64,000 bases of DNA, from the NCBI RefSeq assembly GCF_045290345.1, contig NZ_CP155447.1, positions 4,030,001 to 4,094,000 of the forward strand, in the 5' to 3' direction. Under the pieces are notes generated by a model. It was not told the origin of the DNA and made no database searches. It saw only the letters and a list, made by a program, of their open reading frames with translations. This DNA comes from Singulisphaera sp045290345 (GTDB lineage: Bacteria; Planctomycetota; Planctomycetia; Isosphaerales; Isosphaeraceae). A program made the position numbers and the translations under genes. Positions 34,888 through 44,435 of this stretch are shown here, piece after piece; the stretch's first letter is position 1, and each line of letters begins with the position of its first letter.

Positions 34888-35713
34888 TTGATTGATTGAT
34901 TGATGGGCCAGCTCGAGCCTCGGCTTCACGACGGGTTATCATCCGGCAGTATCCTAATCGAGGAATGCGGCTTCGGCTCGGGAACGTGATCGAGATCGTG
35001 CCACGCTCTCTTGTTTCGCCACTTCTGACGTCTGATCCGCCTACGACTTTCCCGGAACCTGTTTCACCCGGTTGCTCAGCCCTGCTTCGGTATTGGTCGG
35101 CTCACCGCCGATCTGGTTCGCGTGAAGGTCTCAAAACAATCCGACTGCCGGAGCAACTGGCCTCGAGTCGTCGTCGACTTACTTGAGGCCATCACACCCT
35201 GCTCGAACGTGCCAGGGGCCGTCCCCACGCAAGCGGCCGAGGGAACGTCGACCGCCCCTGAGGGCCGCGTTCTCAGGAGCTCAGGCCAGTCAGGCGAGAG
35301 CGATGCACCTATGGGATGCGCACATTCTGCCCCCCTCACTTTCGCTTGGCCGCGAAGCGAGAGCTCGCCCAGACCTTGAACAGTGACCTTGCAGGTCGAT
35401 GGTGATTTTCGCATGCCAGTGCCTCTGGGTGGATTGTAACCCGAGCCATGGCTGGCATGCATGATACAACCCAATGAGATGAGTCGAATCAGTTGAATCT
35501 GAATAGATTTATTGACACCCGTGTCTCCTGCGAGCATCATGAAGGGGACGAGCAGAAGTGCTGAGTTACTGGTTCAGATCACCCAAAAGATCCAGCGATC
35601 ATGATATCAGGGCCATTGGCGATCACGCCTGGCATAGCTCCCCAGTATCCGCACCATTTCCAGGCGGACTGAGGGAGGACGCTCTACCGTGATGTCACGA
35701 TGAGGTTCATCTC
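34888..35713. other. intergenic region without recognised gene
   Basis: It begins within the (TGAT)6 repeat. Short open frames occur on both strands between 35076 and 35540, but they have no recognisable protein features, signal or ribosome site. I see no RNA gene here. Confidence 0.4.
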
Positions 35714-35989
35714 ATGTTAGGCCATGCCATCAATTTGGACACGGGCTGCGTGGTGGACACGAGCCACGCGTTCGGACCCCAAGATTCTGCTCGCGCGCAG
35801 GTGATTGAGCGTCAGATCGAACATCGAGCGGGCGGCCGAATCTACGATCTCCGAGTCAATTGCACGGGCGACAGGGTAGTGCTTCAAGGGCGTTGTCGAA
35901 CCTACCACGCAAAGCAGTTAGCGCAAGAGGCCGCCCTCGACCTGGCGGAATCGCCGGCGCGCGTCGAGAACCAGATCGTCGTCGGCTGA
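35714..35989 (+). CDS. small BON-like domain protein
   Basis: The 91-residue protein has one BON-like domain spanning about residues 28-90. It starts with ARAQVIERQIEHRAGGRIYD, continues with VNCTGDRVVLQGRCRTYHAK and ends ESPARVENQIVV. BON domains typically bind membranes or other envelope proteins. There is no signal peptide in this short version. The gene ends 26 bases before the isoaspartate methyltransferase gene and may share its transcript. Small BON proteins are frequent in planctomycetes. Confidence 0.65.
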   Translation: MLGHAINLDTGCVVDTSHAFGPQDSARAQVIERQIEHRAGGRIYDLRVNCTGDRVVLQGRCRTYHAKQLAQEAALDLAESPARVENQIVVG

Positions 35990-36015
35990 TCAGTCCTGGC
36001 GCCGGGGCGGCATTG

Positions 36016-36759
36016 ATGAGAAAGCTCATCGGGACTTCGACTGGCCCTGTTGGGGCCGTCTTTGGATGGCTCGTGGTCTCCTACGGAATTCTCGCTCTGG
36101 GGACGGATTCGGGCGAGGCCGCAGACCACCAGTCGCGCCGGCTGCAGATGGTTGTCATGCAGATTGAGGGTCGGGGCGTCACCGACCCTGCGGTGCGGTC
36201 GGCCATGCGGAGTATCCCGCGTCACCGGTTCGTTCCCGAAGCGCTCCAGGCATGGGCTTATGATGACCGCCCCCTTCCGATCGGTCAGGGGCAGACCATC
36301 TCGCAGCCTTTTATCGTGGCCGTGATGACCGCGGCGATCCGCCCCAATCGAGGTATGAAGGTCCTCGAGGTCGGGACGGGCTCGGGCTATCAGGCGGCGG
36401 TCCTGGCCGCCTGCGTCGGCGAGGTGTATAGCATCGAAGTGGTACCGGCGTTGGGCCGGCAGGCCGAGTTGCTTCTGAAGCAGTTAGGCTATCGCAACAT
36501 CCATGTCCGCATTGGGGACGGTTACGACGGCTGGCCCGAGCAAGCCCCCTTTGACGCGGTGGTTTTGACCGCCGCGCCGGGGCGGGTTCCGAAGCCGCTC
36601 CTCGACCAACTCCGCGTCGGCGGTCGTCTTGTCGCTCCTGTCGGCCGGGGTGTCCAAAACCTCGTGGTGATCACCAAGACCGAGCAGGGAAATCTCACGA
36701 AAGTGATCGACGCTGTTCAATTCGTGCCGATGACCGGGAAGGCCGCCAAGGATCATTGA
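36016..36759 (+). CDS. pcm: protein-L-isoaspartate O-methyltransferase with export signal
   Basis: This 247-residue enzyme uses SAM to methylate isoaspartyl residues in damaged proteins, starting their repair. It has the PIMT landmarks SIPRHRFVPEALQAWAYDD, PLPIGQGQTISQPFIVAVMT, VLEVGTGSGYQAAVLAACVG and DAVVLTAAPGRVPKPLLDQL. Unusually, about 35 residues precede the domain and include a positively charged start and a hydrophobic core (GAVFGWLVVSYGILALG), as in a signal peptide or N-terminal anchor. This predicts action outside the cytoplasm, where SAM supply would be a question. ATG 36016 follows the BON gene by 26 bases. Confidence 0.88.
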   Translation: MRKLIGTSTGPVGAVFGWLVVSYGILALGTDSGEAADHQSRRLQMVVMQIEGRGVTDPAVRSAMRSIPRHRFVPEALQAWAYDDRPLPIGQGQTISQPFIVAVMTAAIRPNRGMKVLEVGTGSGYQAAVLAACVGEVYSIEVVPALGRQAELLLKQLGYRNIHVRIGDGYDGWPEQAPFDAVVLTAAPGRVPKPLLDQLRVGGRLVAPVGRGVQNLVVITKTEQGNLTKVIDAVQFVPMTGKAAKDH

Positions 36760-36794
36760 CGTCCGGAGTGGAGTGGAGCGAGAGAGTGATCGGC

Positions 36795-37679
36795 TTACGC
36801 GGGGACACGGTGACTGGAAGCGAATTTTTGTGATCCGGCCGCACCGAGCCTCAGCCAGTTGCGGGTTGCCGTGGACTCATCCAGCGCAACGTCAGGATCG
36901 CACGAGTAGCCGAGCGTCGAGAAGACCGCGCTGTGGGCTTGAGCAATCTGATGCGCAGCGTCGGCCGTGAGAAGACTTCTCCAGAGGCCCGGTTTCCCCT
37001 GCCAGAAATGCTTGGCCGGTATTTGCCCGCGTTGTCGCTCGGTCGTCTGGAGTTGCTCGAGTTTGTTGGCCTCAACCGCCTCCTCAAAGGGAACGCTGGG
37101 GGGAGCTCCAAGTTTCCTTGCGAGTCGGGAGAGCGTCTGCACCGGGTTTTGGACGAGCTCTTCGTAACGGATCCGATGACACCCCGGAGCCGTCCACCAC
37201 TGGGCGCTCACGGCCAGTAATGCCTGCGCACGGGAACTGGTCGCGTATCGCAGAAATGCCTCACTCTGGGGCGTGGTATGAAAAATCGGCCGCTCATCGC
37301 CGTCCATTCCTTCGAGCCAGCGCAACGATCCTTCACAAGGCGAGTATTGAAGAATCGAGAGCAGGACATCAAGGGGATGGCGAGTCAGGGTCACGACGAC
37401 GAACCTATGCTCTTTGAGAAGAGAGACGAGGGGCTCAACGCGATGCCAGTGGGTCATCATCACGCAGCGATCGGGAAGGGTCGACCACGGAGTCTCGAAC
37501 GGATTGTAGAGGTGCAATTCGCCATGATCATGCCGATTGAATTGGTAGGCGTGGTTCAGCATGAGCCGAAACCAGGTGTTTCCACACCTCGGCGTGCTGA
37601 CGACCGCGATCCGGACCTGATTTTGGCGGTTCCCCTGCCGTTTGCCGCAGATCCGACTCAAAATAGAAAGCATGCTCAT
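36795..37679 (-). CDS. sulfotransferase family protein
   Basis: The 294-residue protein is a PAPS-dependent sulfotransferase. The 5'-phosphosulfate loop is AVVSTPRCGNTWFRLMLNHA near residues 26-45. VVTLTRHPLDVLLSILQYSP is the 3'-phosphate region with its conserved arginine and serine, and RIRYEELVQNPVQTLSRLAR is the later family motif. Enzymes of this kind sulfate sugars or other small acceptors in the cytoplasm. Planctomycetes carry many sulfatases and some sulfotransferases. It stands alone, facing the isoaspartate methyltransferase gene. ATG 37679 is used; ATG 37673 is equally possible. Confidence 0.82.
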   Translation of the reverse strand: MSMLSILSRICGKRQGNRQNQVRIAVVSTPRCGNTWFRLMLNHAYQFNRHDHGELHLYNPFETPWSTLPDRCVMMTHWHRVEPLVSLLKEHRFVVVTLTRHPLDVLLSILQYSPCEGSLRWLEGMDGDERPIFHTTPQSEAFLRYATSSRAQALLAVSAQWWTAPGCHRIRYEELVQNPVQTLSRLARKLGAPPSVPFEEAVEANKLEQLQTTERQRGQIPAKHFWQGKPGLWRSLLTADAAHQIAQAHSAVFSTLGYSCDPDVALDESTATRNWLRLGAAGSQKFASSHRVPA

Positions 37680-37945
37680 GCACCAACTCGTCAGGCTTGT
37701 GGCGGCCCTGAACCACTCTTCCTACTCGATTCCCTGAGAGGAAAGAGCGGACCAAATCACACTATCCTGAATTATCGCCCAATCCTTCCTAATTCTTTAG
37801 GTTGAGAGTGGTGATTTGGTTTGTCTGTTCTACTTGACATGTTGATGTGTTGCCATTTTGCTTCGAGTGCGGCCCATTCGGAGCTCGCTCGAGGCTGTTG
37901 GACGGTGTACTGGCATTGGGATCAGACCTGGGCCTCGAATTGTAA

Positions 37946-39358
37946 TCAATTTGTAAACAAGTCGGGATCATATCCCATCAGGTGGTCTTGGCAGATCAAC
38001 AGCGCCACTCCTGGAGGCACCTCGTGGATCCAGTTGGGATCCCCTTCCCGCATCCGCCGGTAGACCTCACGAGAGTTGATACTGAGGTACTCTGTGTTGA
38101 AGTCGCGGAGCGCCTGGACGTGTTGGTTCTCGACCAGAAAGTTATAGAGGTGCTGGAGGTTCGGGGCCACGCGAAGCATGTTGGCCGTGACGATTGCCCC
38201 GGACTCGGCATCCAGGCCCGGGTATGCGTAGACCTTCAGGTCGTTCTTGAACAATCTGCCGAAGGATTCGAGGATGCCGCCGGCCAAGTCGGTGTAGTAT
38301 CTCTCCTCGAAGACCTGGCAGAGCGTCGGTACACCCATGACCAGGCCGATTCGCTTTGAAGTATGACGTTGGAGGTAGTTGGCGAGGCGGTAGAACTCGC
38401 CGAAGTTCGAGATCAGGACAGGCCGGCCCAGGGTGCGAAGAATGTCGACACGGTCAAGGAAGTCGCGTTTGTCGATGGCGTCGCCTTGCAGCAGGTTGTT
38501 CAGAGTCATCTCGGTGACGACGAGGATGTCTTCACCCTGGTTGGCCGGCTCTTGCTCGAATTGTGCCAAGGCACTATGGAGCATGTCGACGGTGACATTG
38601 GTCACTGGTCGGAAACTGCCGCGGAGCAGAAGTATCGGACGTTTGTGGAACGCCTCGGCGGGCTGGATGACTTTGCCGCCGGGCGTGAACATCGCCGCGC
38701 CTGAGAGCCCGCATTGGACGAGTTCGAGGCTCATCAGGCGATTGTCCACGTGGGCGAAAGTGGGACCGGAAAACTCGATCAGATCGACCTCGAGCCGTTG
38801 GCCGGTAAGGCCCTCAAGGAGTTGCCGGACCGTGGCCAGTGGGTCGGACTCGTAGAGCGCGGAGTGGATCAGGTTCACGCCCAGAATTCCGATGGCCTCT
38901 TGCTGAGAGACAGCCTCGCGGTCAAGGAGACTGACGTGGAGAATGATCTGGGAAGGGACGGAACCCGGGCTGGCCTGAAACCGGATACCCATCCAGCCGT
39001 GCCAATCCTCTTTGCGGGTGTAGCTCTTGGCGGCGACGGTGTCGGCAAAGGCGAAGAAGCGAGTCCCTTCGCCCCGTCTGGCGCCGAGGTGGTCGGCCAG
39101 GGAACGGAACTCGTGGTCGAGCATCGTCTCGAGGCGTTGGCGACTGACATAGCGTCCGCAAGGGCCGTAGATGGCGTCGGACACGGTCATGTCGTAAGCG
39201 GAGATACTCTTGGCGATCGTCCCCGCCGCGCCGCCGACTCGGAAGAACCAGCGCGCCACTTCCTGCCCCGCGCCGATCTCGGCAAAGGTGCCATATTTCG
39301 AGTCGTCCAGGTTGATCTGAACCGCCTTCTGATGCGTGTCGAGGCTATTGGATTGCAT
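37946..39358 (-). CDS. conserved protein of unknown function (about 470 residues)
   Basis: I recognise this as a widely conserved but uncharacterised bacterial protein. The N-terminus KYGTFAEIGAGQEVARWFFR and the following VGGAAGTIAKSISAYDMTVS are distinctive. Later segments include GILGVNLIHSALYES, GPTFAHVDNRLMSLELVQCG and QDHLMGYDPDLF at the end. It is soluble, with no signal peptide or membrane segment. Database names for such proteins are inconsistent and should not be trusted. No clear operon partner is visible. The 514 bases before it hold no well-supported gene. Confidence 0.8.
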   Translation of the reverse strand: MQSNSLDTHQKAVQINLDDSKYGTFAEIGAGQEVARWFFRVGGAAGTIAKSISAYDMTVSDAIYGPCGRYVSRQRLETMLDHEFRSLADHLGARRGEGTRFFAFADTVAAKSYTRKEDWHGWMGIRFQASPGSVPSQIILHVSLLDREAVSQQEAIGILGVNLIHSALYESDPLATVRQLLEGLTGQRLEVDLIEFSGPTFAHVDNRLMSLELVQCGLSGAAMFTPGGKVIQPAEAFHKRPILLLRGSFRPVTNVTVDMLHSALAQFEQEPANQGEDILVVTEMTLNNLLQGDAIDKRDFLDRVDILRTLGRPVLISNFGEFYRLANYLQRHTSKRIGLVMGVPTLCQVFEERYYTDLAGGILESFGRLFKNDLKVYAYPGLDAESGAIVTANMLRVAPNLQHLYNFLVENQHVQALRDFNTEYLSINSREVYRRMREGDPNWIHEVPPGVALLICQDHLMGYDPDLFTN

Positions 39359-39872
39359 GGTAGGTCCGATTCGTGATGATGGCTTTCGCCCAGCGATGCC
39401 CCGATTGGGTGGTTGCGGAACTCGCGACCAACGACGAGCCCAGGGACTTCCCGCCTTTCACTCCGCAGATCGAAGGTCGAAGCTGTATCGAAAGACATGA
39501 ACCCGATGAGCGCATCATTGCGGAGGACGGAGGCGACGATCAACCCCTCGATGAACTGGAAACTCAAGAACCAGCGCAATCGGAGGCGGCGGATCGATCG
39601 GGAGAAGACGTTGGCCACGTCTCCTCCGACTTCGGTGACGCGGCGGGGCGTGATGAACGATGAGCCGTCGGATCGTGCGATCACGAAATCTCGAACGCGA
39701 ACTGGTCAGTGTCGCCAGGCTCCGCGGATTCGGGAAGTTGCCGTTTCCGGACGATTACTAATGCGTGAGATTCATACGTCGTGTAGTCTTGTGAAAGTCG
39801 AGCCGAGGGCTTGAGCCCAATCCTCCAAGCATTAGGACCGTGGTTTTTCACCGCGAACCCAAGGGGATCAAG
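39359..39872. other. intergenic region, no well-supported gene
   Basis: Open frames exist on both strands (39187-39684 minus, 39373-39663 plus) but neither has a recognisable domain or a clear ribosome site. The minus frame contains a plausible segment with RSIRRLRLRWFLSFQFIEG; I do not call it a gene. Confidence 0.35.
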
Positions 39873-40310
39873 ATGGCGACCGAGAACATCAAGCTGGTCT
39901 GTCGATGGTTTGATGAGGTTTGGAACCAGCGGCGCACGGATACCATCGACGAGTTACTGACCGACGAGAGCATCAGCTATTCCGAATCGGGCCCGTTGCT
40001 GGGCAAGCAGGAATTCAAGGAGCGGGTGCATTCCGCCTTCCTGTCGGCCTTCCCTGACTTGCAGATGACCGTTGACGGGACGGTGGCCGAGGGGGATCAG
40101 GTGGTCGTCCGCTGGTCTGCCAAGGCGACCCACCTGGGCGATGGCCTGGGAGTCGCCCCGACCGGGCGGAAGGTCACGTTCCGGGGCATGACCTGGCTCC
40201 GTTTCCAGGACGGCAAGATGGTCGAGGGATCAGACTGCTGGAATCAGTCGGGATTGATCCAATCGCTCTGTGCCCACGAATCACCGCAGGACGACCTGGC
40301 GACGTTCTAG
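39873..40310 (+). CDS. SnoaL-like ester cyclase family protein
   Basis: The 145-residue protein has the small alpha+beta barrel of SnoaL/NTF2-like proteins. Typical segments are LVCRWFDEVWNQRRTDTIDE, VHSAFLSAFPDLQMTVDGTV, VVVRWSAKATHLGDGLGVAP and FRGMTWLRFQDGKMVEGSDC. Members bind small hydrophobic ligands or catalyse simple ring and hydration reactions; the specific reaction is usually not predictable. ATG 39873 has an AAGGGG ribosome site. It is followed after nine bases by a truncated TIGR03067-like frame. Confidence 0.82.
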   Translation: MATENIKLVCRWFDEVWNQRRTDTIDELLTDESISYSESGPLLGKQEFKERVHSAFLSAFPDLQMTVDGTVAEGDQVVVRWSAKATHLGDGLGVAPTGRKVTFRGMTWLRFQDGKMVEGSDCWNQSGLIQSLCAHESPQDDLATF

Positions 40311-40319
40311 GGGACCTGG

Positions 40320-40658
40320 GTGGCAGTTGACTTCGACAGGCAAGAGGCGATGACGCCCGATGATCAGCCTGGCGCGGTGCAACTCGTGATCGATGGGGAC
40401 CGGTACCGCTATACCGAACCCAGCGGCGGTTTTGAGGGGCGATACCGGCTCGAACCGACAAAGCGCCCCAAGGAGATCGACAGCATCCCCACGTCAGGGG
40501 AGCACCGTGGTAAGGTCGCGCCCGGGATCTATGAGATCGAGGGGAATACACACCGAGTCTGCTTTGCTCTGCCGGGGAGCGAGGACCGGCCGACGACGTT
40601 GGGGGAAAGCCCTGGCGGGGGTTGCCGTCACTACGTCATGAAGAAGGTCACCGGGTAG
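40320..40658 (+). CDS. TIGR03067-like domain protein, apparently short at the N-terminus
   Basis: The 112-residue frame resembles the planctomycete TIGR03067 family in its C-terminal half: FEGRYRLEPTKRPKEIDSIP, GKVAPGIYEIEGNTHRVCFA and a final RPTTLGESPGGG segment. Full-length members begin with a signal and a LQGTW-type strand, which are missing here, so it is either a short variant or a 5'-truncated remnant. The GTG start at 40320 follows the SnoaL-like gene by nine bases. No function is known for the family. Confidence 0.55.
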   Translation: MAVDFDRQEAMTPDDQPGAVQLVIDGDRYRYTEPSGGFEGRYRLEPTKRPKEIDSIPTSGEHRGKVAPGIYEIEGNTHRVCFALPGSEDRPTTLGESPGGGCRHYVMKKVTG

Positions 40659-41844
40659 AGGAGGAAGTGTACCCATCCGCCGGGGAAAAAAATCGAACCG
40701 ACCGGGCTGGTCACAACGCGCCGGTGAATGCTCCCCCTGTCGTGGCCGAAAAACTCGCTCTCGGGCAACTCACGCGGGACCGCCCGGCGGCTCGGTCAGC
40801 CCCTCCCCGGTAGCGGCGATCCGCCCGACCCTGCTCACGTCGAACGGAAAACGACGGAAAGCCCCATCTGATCGAGCCGGGGCTATTCGCGGTCATCGAC
40901 CGCCCGCTGCTCGCCACCTGGTGCAGACATTCTGAATGGCCATTCTGCAGGGCTACTTGTTCTGGACCCAGCAAGGCCGGCGAATAGGATTGAACGATGC
41001 CTCCGAACGACTCAACATCGACGCGAACTTTGATGACATGGGTCTGACGGAGAAATACCGCCCTCGCAAAGAGTTGTTCGCGGGGGACAGCGCCAATTCC
41101 GACTGGCACTTTCTGGCTGCTGGCCCGGCTCTACCAGGCGAGATGAAATACCCATAAGGTTCCGACGACTTGCGAGTGATCGCGAGTAGCCTGAATTTCG
41201 AGGCGTTGGGAATTGCACCCGTGGGATATTTAATGCAAGCCTTTATCTGGATACCATTTGCGGAAAATGCACTAGGGGGCTGTCGGAAGGGGGGCGGGAC
41301 TGGGTGGCACTCCGGAGACTCGTCGCAAGCTGGCATCGCCTGACGCCTTCCGTCAGGAATAGGATCATGGCTATCGCCGGAGCGGTGGAGGCATAGAGAG
41401 CCCACCCCGCATAGTGATCGGGCGGCCCCTTGCTTAAGGCTTCGTCGACAGCCGGAACAGGGTGGTGAACTACGCCGGGCCGAGGTGGCCGTGCCTCAAA
41501 AGCTGTTCGCGGCGATTTTGGATCGGATCGAGCGTCTGCCAGCAAGCCCGCTGGCCGTCTGAGGGTGGTCTGGCGATGATCTACGCGGTCTCGTGAGGAC
41601 GAGAGCGAAGATGGTACGCTCCTCGGCCACCGGACAACGGCGAAGAAGCCGTCAGTGATGGCTGAGAGGCCAGTCTTGAATGGCAGGAGAAGACGATGGG
41701 AGGTTCCGAACTGGTGGCAAGTTGACCGGACCGTTCCAGCCTGCTGTAATCCCATGACAGGTGACGCGGCGTGTGACCAAATCGGTCAAGCTCAGCCGTC
41801 ATTCGGGAAATCTCGGTTGATCGTAAGGATCGACCCTCAGCGAG
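40659..41844. other. 1.2-kb region with no convincing gene
   Basis: Several short frames occur (for example 40936-41157 plus, 73 codons, containing DDMGLTEKYRPRKELFAGDS), but none shows a known domain. Frames on both strands break often, which suggests decayed coding sequence. I could not identify the ancestral genes. Confidence 0.4.
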
Positions 41845-42471
41845 GTGAAGATCGCGCAGCACAAACGCAGTGTCGTCCAAACCATTGTTGCCATTGCCGC
41901 GTCGTGCCTCTTGGGCGTGCCGAACGTTTCTTTGGGCGCCAATAAGGCTGAAGAGGGATTCGTCAGCCTTTTCGATGGCAAGACGCTCGATGGCTGGCAA
42001 CTGATGAATGGCGCGAAGTTTGTGGTTGAGGACGGCGTCATCAAGCACAACGAGGGCAACGGCTGGCTTCGTAGCGACAAAGAATATGCCGATTTCATCC
42101 TGCGCCTGGAATTTCGTTTCATGAAACCCAAACAGGATGGCGGTGTCTTTCTGCGAGCAGGCATGGAAGGCAAAAACTGGCCTGATCGGAAGTACGAGGT
42201 GCAGGTTGAGAATACGCGCCGCATGGCGACGATCTTCAACGCCAAGAATGATCTCAACGTCGAATTGACGCAAAAGGCGCTCAAGCCCGTGGGTGAGTGG
42301 AACGAATACGAAATCAAGATTGTCGGACCAAGAATTGAAGTTCGATTGAACGGCGAGCTGGTTTCCACCTCCAGCTCCGCGGATATGCTGAAGCGGGGCT
42401 ATCTCGGCTTTCAAGGCGAAAATGGAGCTCACGAGTACCGCAATCTCCGGCTCAAAGATCTCAGCAAGTAA
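41845..42471 (+). CDS. DUF1080 (3-keto-disaccharide hydrolase) domain protein, secreted
   Basis: The 208-residue protein has a signal peptide (VVQTIVAIAASCLLGVPNVS, then cleavage near SLGA) and one DUF1080 domain. Family landmarks are FVSLFDGKTLDGWQLMNGAK, GWLRSDKEYADFILRLEFRF, KPKQDGGVFLRAGMEG and the end segment RGYLGFQGENGAHEYRNLRL. It has a concanavalin-like beta-sandwich fold, and some members hydrolyse 3-keto sugars. The family is greatly expanded in planctomycetes. GTG 41845 gives the best signal peptide. It probably acts in the periplasm. Confidence 0.88.
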   Translation: MKIAQHKRSVVQTIVAIAASCLLGVPNVSLGANKAEEGFVSLFDGKTLDGWQLMNGAKFVVEDGVIKHNEGNGWLRSDKEYADFILRLEFRFMKPKQDGGVFLRAGMEGKNWPDRKYEVQVENTRRMATIFNAKNDLNVELTQKALKPVGEWNEYEIKIVGPRIEVRLNGELVSTSSSADMLKRGYLGFQGENGAHEYRNLRLKDLSK

Positions 42472-42819
42472 TGTCGATTCGAACAGGGCACTTAGATAGT
42501 CGCATAACAAAGCGCAGATAAAGGGTGGCATGGAACCATTTCCAGGAACGTGAGCCCCCGGGTCAGGTCGAAGCCTTCGATGCGCGTACTGGACATGGCA
42601 ATCACGTCGAATCCTCTGCGACCAGGGCCACAACACACCGTCGACTTCAGAGATGATCTGTTTTGCCGATGATCGCCGGCCCGTTTGCAGGGAACTCGCG
42701 ATGACCTACAGGTCTGGCGATCGAGGATTCGTCATGGACGGGTGCGTGCCAATAGCCGACTGTGCACCATACTCCGAAACGCTCCGTTTCCTGAGCCCCT
42801 TATCGTGGAGAATATTTTT

Positions 42820-44037
42820 ATGGCCGAGCATGACCCTCTCTCCACTCACCGCCGCGGGTTCTTGAAGGCCGGGGCGTCCGGTTCGGTCGCAGCCCTCGCG
42901 GCGACGCAGACGCCAGCGGCGGAAGCCCAGGAGAAAGCCCACGCATTGCCCACGCGTGTGCTCGGCCGGACGGGCGAGAAGGTGACGATCCTGAACCTGG
43001 GTACGTTCCGCGGGTCGGGCCTGGGACGGATCCTCCGCCACGCCTACGCCCAGGGCGTCCGGTGCATCGACACGGCCGACACATACAGGTCGGAACCCGG
43101 CATCGCCGACTGGCTCGACTCGAACCCCGCGCTCCGGAAGTCAATCTTCCTTGTCACGAAGGACCATCCGAAGGCGCCGAAGGATCTGATTGCCCAACTC
43201 GATAGGCGGCTCGCCACCCTGCGGACCGATTATGTCGACCTCTTCTTGATCCACGGCATCGGCAACGAGTACCCTGCCAACTCGCTCGAGTGGCCGAAGA
43301 GCAAGGAGATGAAGGACACGGTGGAGGCCATCAAGAAGTCGGGCAAGGCCCGGTTCGTGGGGTTCTCATGTCACGACGGACGCAGAGCAGACTATCTGGA
43401 GGCCGCGGCCGAGGGGAAGGTTTTCGACGTCGTCATGATCCAGAATACGGCATGGCTGGATAAGAACACTCGCCTGAACAAGGCGATCGACCGCTGCCAC
43501 GCCGCGGGCATCGGCCTGATCTCGATGAAGCAGCTCGCCGGGCCCAACCCCGACGCTTTCCTGGCCCAGGTTGCGAAGAAGGCGCCCGACCTGATCGAGC
43601 GGGGGATCACTCCGTACGGGGCGCTCCTGCACGCGATCTGGACAGACGAGCGGTTTGCGATGGCCTGTGTGTCGATGCAGAACATCGATCAGGTGAATGA
43701 AAACACCCGGGCAGCGCGTTCTTTTGAGCCATTAAAAAGTGCGGATATCTGCCGCCTGCGGGACGCCTTCATCGCCTCCGCCCCCACGCTCTGCCCCGAC
43801 TGCGACGGCCGCTGCTCTCTCGCCGCGGGCACGAGGGCCCCGCTCGGCGATATCACTCGGTACCTGACCTATTATGAACGCCATGGGGCACGGACTGAAG
43901 CTCGCGACAGGTTCTCATCACTTCCCCCCGAAGCCCGCAACTGGACCGATGCCGACCTGGCCGCGGCCCGCGAGGCTTGCCCTGCGAACCTGGATTTCGG
44001 AGCGTTATTGGAGAGGGCGAAGGATTCGCTGGCCTGA
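42820..44037 (+). CDS. aldo/keto reductase with Tat signal and C-terminal cysteine motif
   Basis: The 405-residue protein begins with a twin-arginine signal (HRRGFLKAGASGSVAALAA). The reductase barrel starts at TRVLGRTGEKVTILNLGTFR and has RCIDTADTYRSEPGIADWL, LVTKDHPKAPKDLIAQLDRR and DYVDLFLIHGIGNEYP. The catalytic tetrad is visible as Asp and Tyr in DTADTY, the Lys of TKD and the His of LIHG. The C-terminal segment LCPDCDGRCSLAAG has three clustered cysteines, as in aldo/keto reductases with an iron-sulfur-like tail. It is exported folded, presumably with its nicotinamide cofactor. Its substrate is unknown. Confidence 0.88.
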   Translation: MAEHDPLSTHRRGFLKAGASGSVAALAATQTPAAEAQEKAHALPTRVLGRTGEKVTILNLGTFRGSGLGRILRHAYAQGVRCIDTADTYRSEPGIADWLDSNPALRKSIFLVTKDHPKAPKDLIAQLDRRLATLRTDYVDLFLIHGIGNEYPANSLEWPKSKEMKDTVEAIKKSGKARFVGFSCHDGRRADYLEAAAEGKVFDVVMIQNTAWLDKNTRLNKAIDRCHAAGIGLISMKQLAGPNPDAFLAQVAKKAPDLIERGITPYGALLHAIWTDERFAMACVSMQNIDQVNENTRAARSFEPLKSADICRLRDAFIASAPTLCPDCDGRCSLAAGTRAPLGDITRYLTYYERHGARTEARDRFSSLPPEARNWTDADLAAAREACPANLDFGALLERAKDSLA

Positions 44038-44435
44038 TCGGAACGGTAGGACAGCGGGATGGACGCCGTCGGTCCGCTTAAACCGAGGAGTCCTCTCAGG
44101 TTTGAGTCTCCATTCCTCGTGGGCGCCGGGACCCGCACCCGCGACCTAACACGCCTTATTGTGAGCGAAAACTCGGCTTGGGTTGCGTTCCCTTTGACTA
44201 GCGCAAGGTTGCTCCACTCAACGATACCCTCTGGAGTGAAGCTGTCGCGTCATAGGTTTCTAATTTAGATTGCGTGCATGTCTGCACGTTTTGCTTCAAT
44301 CAACAGCCTGCGTGTCGGATATTTGTCGGGATACCGGCGGCAATGCTGGTGTAGAATCGACTCGAAACGCGGCGAGAACAGATTGCAAATGGATTCAATC
44401 TTTAGAGTTATGATATTCTTTTCTGAACTATCATG
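44038..44435. other. region left of the first insertion sequence
   Basis: No gene is supported. On the minus strand, around 44118-44152, the sequence GGTCGCGGGTGCGGGTCCCG resembles a degraded 3' half of a tRNA (T-arm and acceptor), which could mark an old integration site. From about 44260 to 44435 the DNA becomes AT-rich up to the edge of the insertion sequence. Confidence 0.3.

Noticed and set aside
34881..34904. Six TGAT copies as a possible CRISPR or regulatory repeat
   Set aside because: It is a simple 4-base tandem repeat at a stop codon. No spaced direct repeats typical of a CRISPR array were found anywhere in the window.
40936..41157. Plus-strand 73-codon frame
   Set aside because: No ribosome site, no known domain, and it lies in a region of broken frames.
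41243..41755. Minus-strand open frame of 170 codons, and a plus-strand segment resembling a synthase C-terminus
   Set aside because: No motif is convincing; similarity to phytoene-synthase-like ends was too weak to claim.
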